From NCBI GenBank assembly GCA_031376425.1, contig JANMDR010000231.1, forward strand, positions 1-17,240: a DNA stretch of 17,240 nt, in the 5' to 3' direction. How positions within the stretch are numbered: the stretch's first letter is position 1; every line of letters begins with the position of its first letter. The DNA comes from JANMDR01 sp031376425. Its GTDB lineage: Bacteria; Pseudomonadota; Gammaproteobacteria; Burkholderiales; Usitatibacteraceae. The position numbers and the translations under genes were made by a program. Positions 15,590-17,240 of this stretch are shown here, in pieces. Under the pieces are notes generated by a model. It did not search any database, had not been told where the DNA came from, and saw only the letters and a program-made list of their open reading frames with translations.

Positions 15590-15609
15590 AATTTCAACTC
15601 GACAGTTCT

Positions 15610-15628
15610 TTGCCAATGCAATTGGCAA
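15610..15628. promoter_or_regulatory. Perfect 8-bp inverted repeat, possible operator
   Basis: TTGCCAAT-GCA-ATTGGCAA is a perfect dyad with 8-bp arms and a 3-nt centre. It lies between the cysA terminator and the next gene, about 150 bases before that gene. It has no T run, so it is not a terminator. The form suits a dimeric repressor or activator site; the regulator is unknown. Confidence 0.4.
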
Positions 15629-15717
15629 CGCTACACCACCAATTCTAACGCTAATTCAAATGTCGCAATCACTTATTGTCACACGATTGAAATTAAAATC
15701 CCGCAACCTAAGCAGCT

Positions 15718-15746
15718 TTGGCAAACGTATAATCGTTGTCTAATAA
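15718..15746 (+). promoter_or_regulatory. Candidate promoter of the secreted DUF11-like protein gene
   Basis: TTGGCA (15718-15723, 5 of 6) is followed after 17 nt by TAATAA (15741-15746, 3 of 6). A second option uses TTGTCT at 15736-15741 with TAATAT after 16 nt. Either would start transcription shortly before AAGG (15769-15772), which lies 7 nt ahead of ATG 15780. Confidence 0.4.
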
Positions 15747-15779
15747 TTGTACACTTCTAATATATTTTAAGGTTCCGTC

Positions 15780-17240
15780 ATGCGCGCAAAAATAACTGAA
15801 CGCCTCTGCTATTTGCTGCTTAGCACTTTTGTTATAGGAGGGGCATTTTTAGCCCCTAATATTCAGGCTGCTGCCTTTACTGCCGGAAACTTAGTGGTTT
15901 ATCGAATAGGCGATGGCAGCGCAGCGCTATCGTCTGCGGGCACCGCCATTTTCTTAGACGAATACACCACCTCTGGCACCTTAGTGCAAACAATCGCATT
16001 ACCCAATACTGCTGCAGCGGCAAACCGCATCGTTGGTTCTGGTAGCTCTACGAGCGAAGGTTGGCTCACGAGATCGGCTGACGGACAATACTTGGTGTTA
16101 CCGGGATATCGCGCTGATTTAGGTACTGCTGCAGTTGGTGGTACGACCGCAGCAGTCGCAAACCGCGTCATCGCCCGTATCGATAGCGCGGGAGCAATAG
16201 ATACAACAACGGCTCTCACCGACACTGCGAGCGGCACAGCAGCACGAGGTGCTACTTCAACCGATGGCACACAATTGTGGTTCAGCGGTAGCGTTGGTGG
16301 CGTGCGTCATACCACATTGGGGGCGACAACCAGCACCCAGCTTTCAACAAGCGTGGGCAACGCACGCGCCGTACAAGTAGCGAATGGGCAGCTCTATGTC
16401 TCATCTGGCAGCGCTTCGGTAAGATTAAATCAAGTTGGCACCGGAACGCCAAACACGACCGGCCAAACCCTTACCCTGCTACCAGGCTTACCCACAATAG
16501 CAAGTAGTCCGCACCAATTTTTCTTTGCTGATTTGGATGCGGGTGTTGCTGGCCCAGATACGCTCTATATCACTGACGATTCAGGCACCGCCAACATCCA
16601 AAAATATTCTCTTGTTGCCGGAAGTTGGGTCGCAAATGGTAGCGTTACGCTCACTTCGGCACGCGGGTTGACTGGAACTGTATCGGGCAGCACAGTAACG
16701 TTATTCATCACCAATAGCAACGGCAGCAACGTAAAAACCTATGTAGATACAAGCGGCTACAACGCGACAATGACGGCCACAGTGCCCGTGGATTTAACGA
16801 CGCCGGTCATTGCTGGCACCAACAAAGCCTTTCGCGGCATTGCGCTAGTACCCATTCCGTCAACTCTCCCCGATCTCACCATTGCCACCACCGCACCCAC
16901 ATCCGCAAGTGTCAGCGGAAACTATTCCTACACTATTACTGTAAATAGCACCAACGCCAATGCGACAGGTGTTACCGCTACCTTCGCTATTCCTGCAGGC
17001 ACCGCCTACGTTAACAACAGCGTTGGCACCACCAACTTTACTGCCGCACAATCTGCCGGTACAGTTACGTTTAGTGGCGGCACGGTCAATACTGGTACTC
17101 CCGCAGTGCTAACTGTTACCGATATCGCTGGACTTGTTCGAGGTGCATCATTGGGACAGGGTCTGGGAAATGCTTTCTTGTCTCATATTCGAGCAGTGGA
17201 TGGAATATATCATTTGTGTCGTGGTTTTGAAGATGCAGAA
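15780..17240 (+). CDS. Secreted repetitive protein with DUF11-like module (open at window end; last ~40 codons foreign)
   Basis: 487 codons are open to the window end. The protein starts MRAKITERLCYLLLSTFVIG with a clear signal peptide ending near AQA/AAF at residues 29-32. AAGG lies 7 nt before the ATG. Residues about 33-365 are Ser/Thr/Gly/Ala-rich with recurring short beta-strand patterns (LVVYRIGDG, RIVGSGSSTSEGWL, NRVIARIDSAG, DTLYITDDSG), suggesting a beta-propeller-like fold. I know similar uncharacterised secreted proteins but no function. A second module at about 366-447 (PDLTIATTAPTSASVSGNYS..., VNNSVGT, TPAVLTVT) reads as a DUF11 / conserved-repeat surface domain. From about residue 448 the sequence changes to DIAGLVRGAS..., which belongs to OLA1/YchF GTPases. 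The true C-terminus is therefore probably not present in this window. Confidence 0.75.
   Translation, partial: MRAKITERLCYLLLSTFVIGGAFLAPNIQAAAFTAGNLVVYRIGDGSAALSSAGTAIFLDEYTTSGTLVQTIALPNTAAAANRIVGSGSSTSEGWLTRSADGQYLVLPGYRADLGTAAVGGTTAAVANRVIARIDSAGAIDTTTALTDTASGTAARGATSTDGTQLWFSGSVGGVRHTTLGATTSTQLSTSVGNARAVQVANGQLYVSSGSASVRLNQVGTGTPNTTGQTLTLLPGLPTIASSPHQFFFADLDAGVAGPDTLYITDDSGTANIQKYSLVAGSWVANGSVTLTSARGLTGTVSGSTVTLFITNSNGSNVKTYVDTSGYNATMTATVPVDLTTPVIAGTNKAFRGIALVPIPSTLPDLTIATTAPTSASVSGNYSYTITVNSTNANATGVTATFAIPAGTAYVNNSVGTTNFTAAQSAGTVTFSGGTVNTGTPAVLTVTDIAGLVRGASLGQGLGNAFLSHIRAVDGIYHLCRGFEDAE
17121..17240 (+). other. OLA1/YchF GTPase-like segment of likely eukaryotic origin, fused in frame
   Basis: The last 40 codons translate to DIAGLVRGASLGQGLG followed by NAFLSHIRAVDGIYHLCRGF and EDAE. 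This is the G3 (DxxG) region of the Obg-like ATPase OLA1/YchF. GQGLGNAFLSHI and VDGI-H--R-FED follow eukaryotic OLA1 (plant and animal types) more closely than E. coli YchF (GEGLGNQFLTNIRE). Glycine codons are GGA or GGT only and arginine includes CGA twice, unlike the GGC-rich preceding gene. The exact join is uncertain within about 17095-17130, because PA-LTV-DIAG could itself be OLA1-like. The frame runs through without a stop. Confidence 0.75.

Noticed and set aside
15899..17051. Minus-strand open frames opposite the secreted protein gene
   Set aside because: They are low-complexity shadows of the Ser/Thr/Gly/Ala-rich plus-strand gene.
1..17240. tRNA, rRNA, CRISPR, insertion sequence or phage attachment sites
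   Set aside because: No cloverleaf with a T-loop consensus, no spaced repeat array, no transposase and no terminal inverted repeats were seen on either strand.

Overview
The window looks like a mid-GC proteobacterial chromosome segment. I favour a betaproteobacterium (Burkholderiales-like) because DksA is the zinc-ligand-poor type with a long Lys/Ala-rich N-terminus, and because it carries a classical sbp-cysT-cysW-cysA sulfate uptake operon. That taxonomic call is inference. All identifications come from reading motifs; no database search was run.

Layout. (1) 1-3063, minus strand: a secreted TAP-like alpha/beta hydrolase, a NatA-type ABC ATPase and a NatB-type ABC-2 permease (cut by the window edge). 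Their 4-nt and 8-nt overlaps make them one translationally coupled operon. A 41-codon upstream ORF with a good Shine-Dalgarno (SD) precedes the hydrolase. (2) 3206-3844, plus strand: a TPMT-family SAM methyltransferase, divergent from that operon. (3) 3856-6670, minus strand: a Tat-exported dienelactone hydrolase followed 13 nt later by an EAL-CBS-CBS-degenerate GGDEF protein. (4) 6848-7767, minus strand: dksA with its own promoter and terminator. (5) 7980-9202, minus strand: a TerC-family membrane protein gene broken by an apparent one-base frameshift, preceded by a yybP-ykoY manganese riboswitch whose switching helices and terminator can be traced. (6) 9301-11472, minus strand: an RluF-like pseudouridine synthase and gltX. 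(7) 11718-15589, plus strand: sbp-cysT-cysW-cysA, closed by a strong terminator. (8) 15780 to the end, plus strand: a secreted repetitive protein with a DUF11-like module.

The last 120 bases do not belong with what precedes them. The reading frame passes from the DUF11-like module into the G3 region of an OLA1/YchF GTPase that reads as eukaryotic, with different codon choice. This is most likely a chimeric contig end, but it is in frame and needs checking.

The manganese riboswitch with its terC gene and the sulfate operon are complete functional units. The hydrolase-NatAB operon suggests export or detoxification coupled to a peptidase. I see no rRNA, tRNA, CRISPR array, insertion sequence or prophage.
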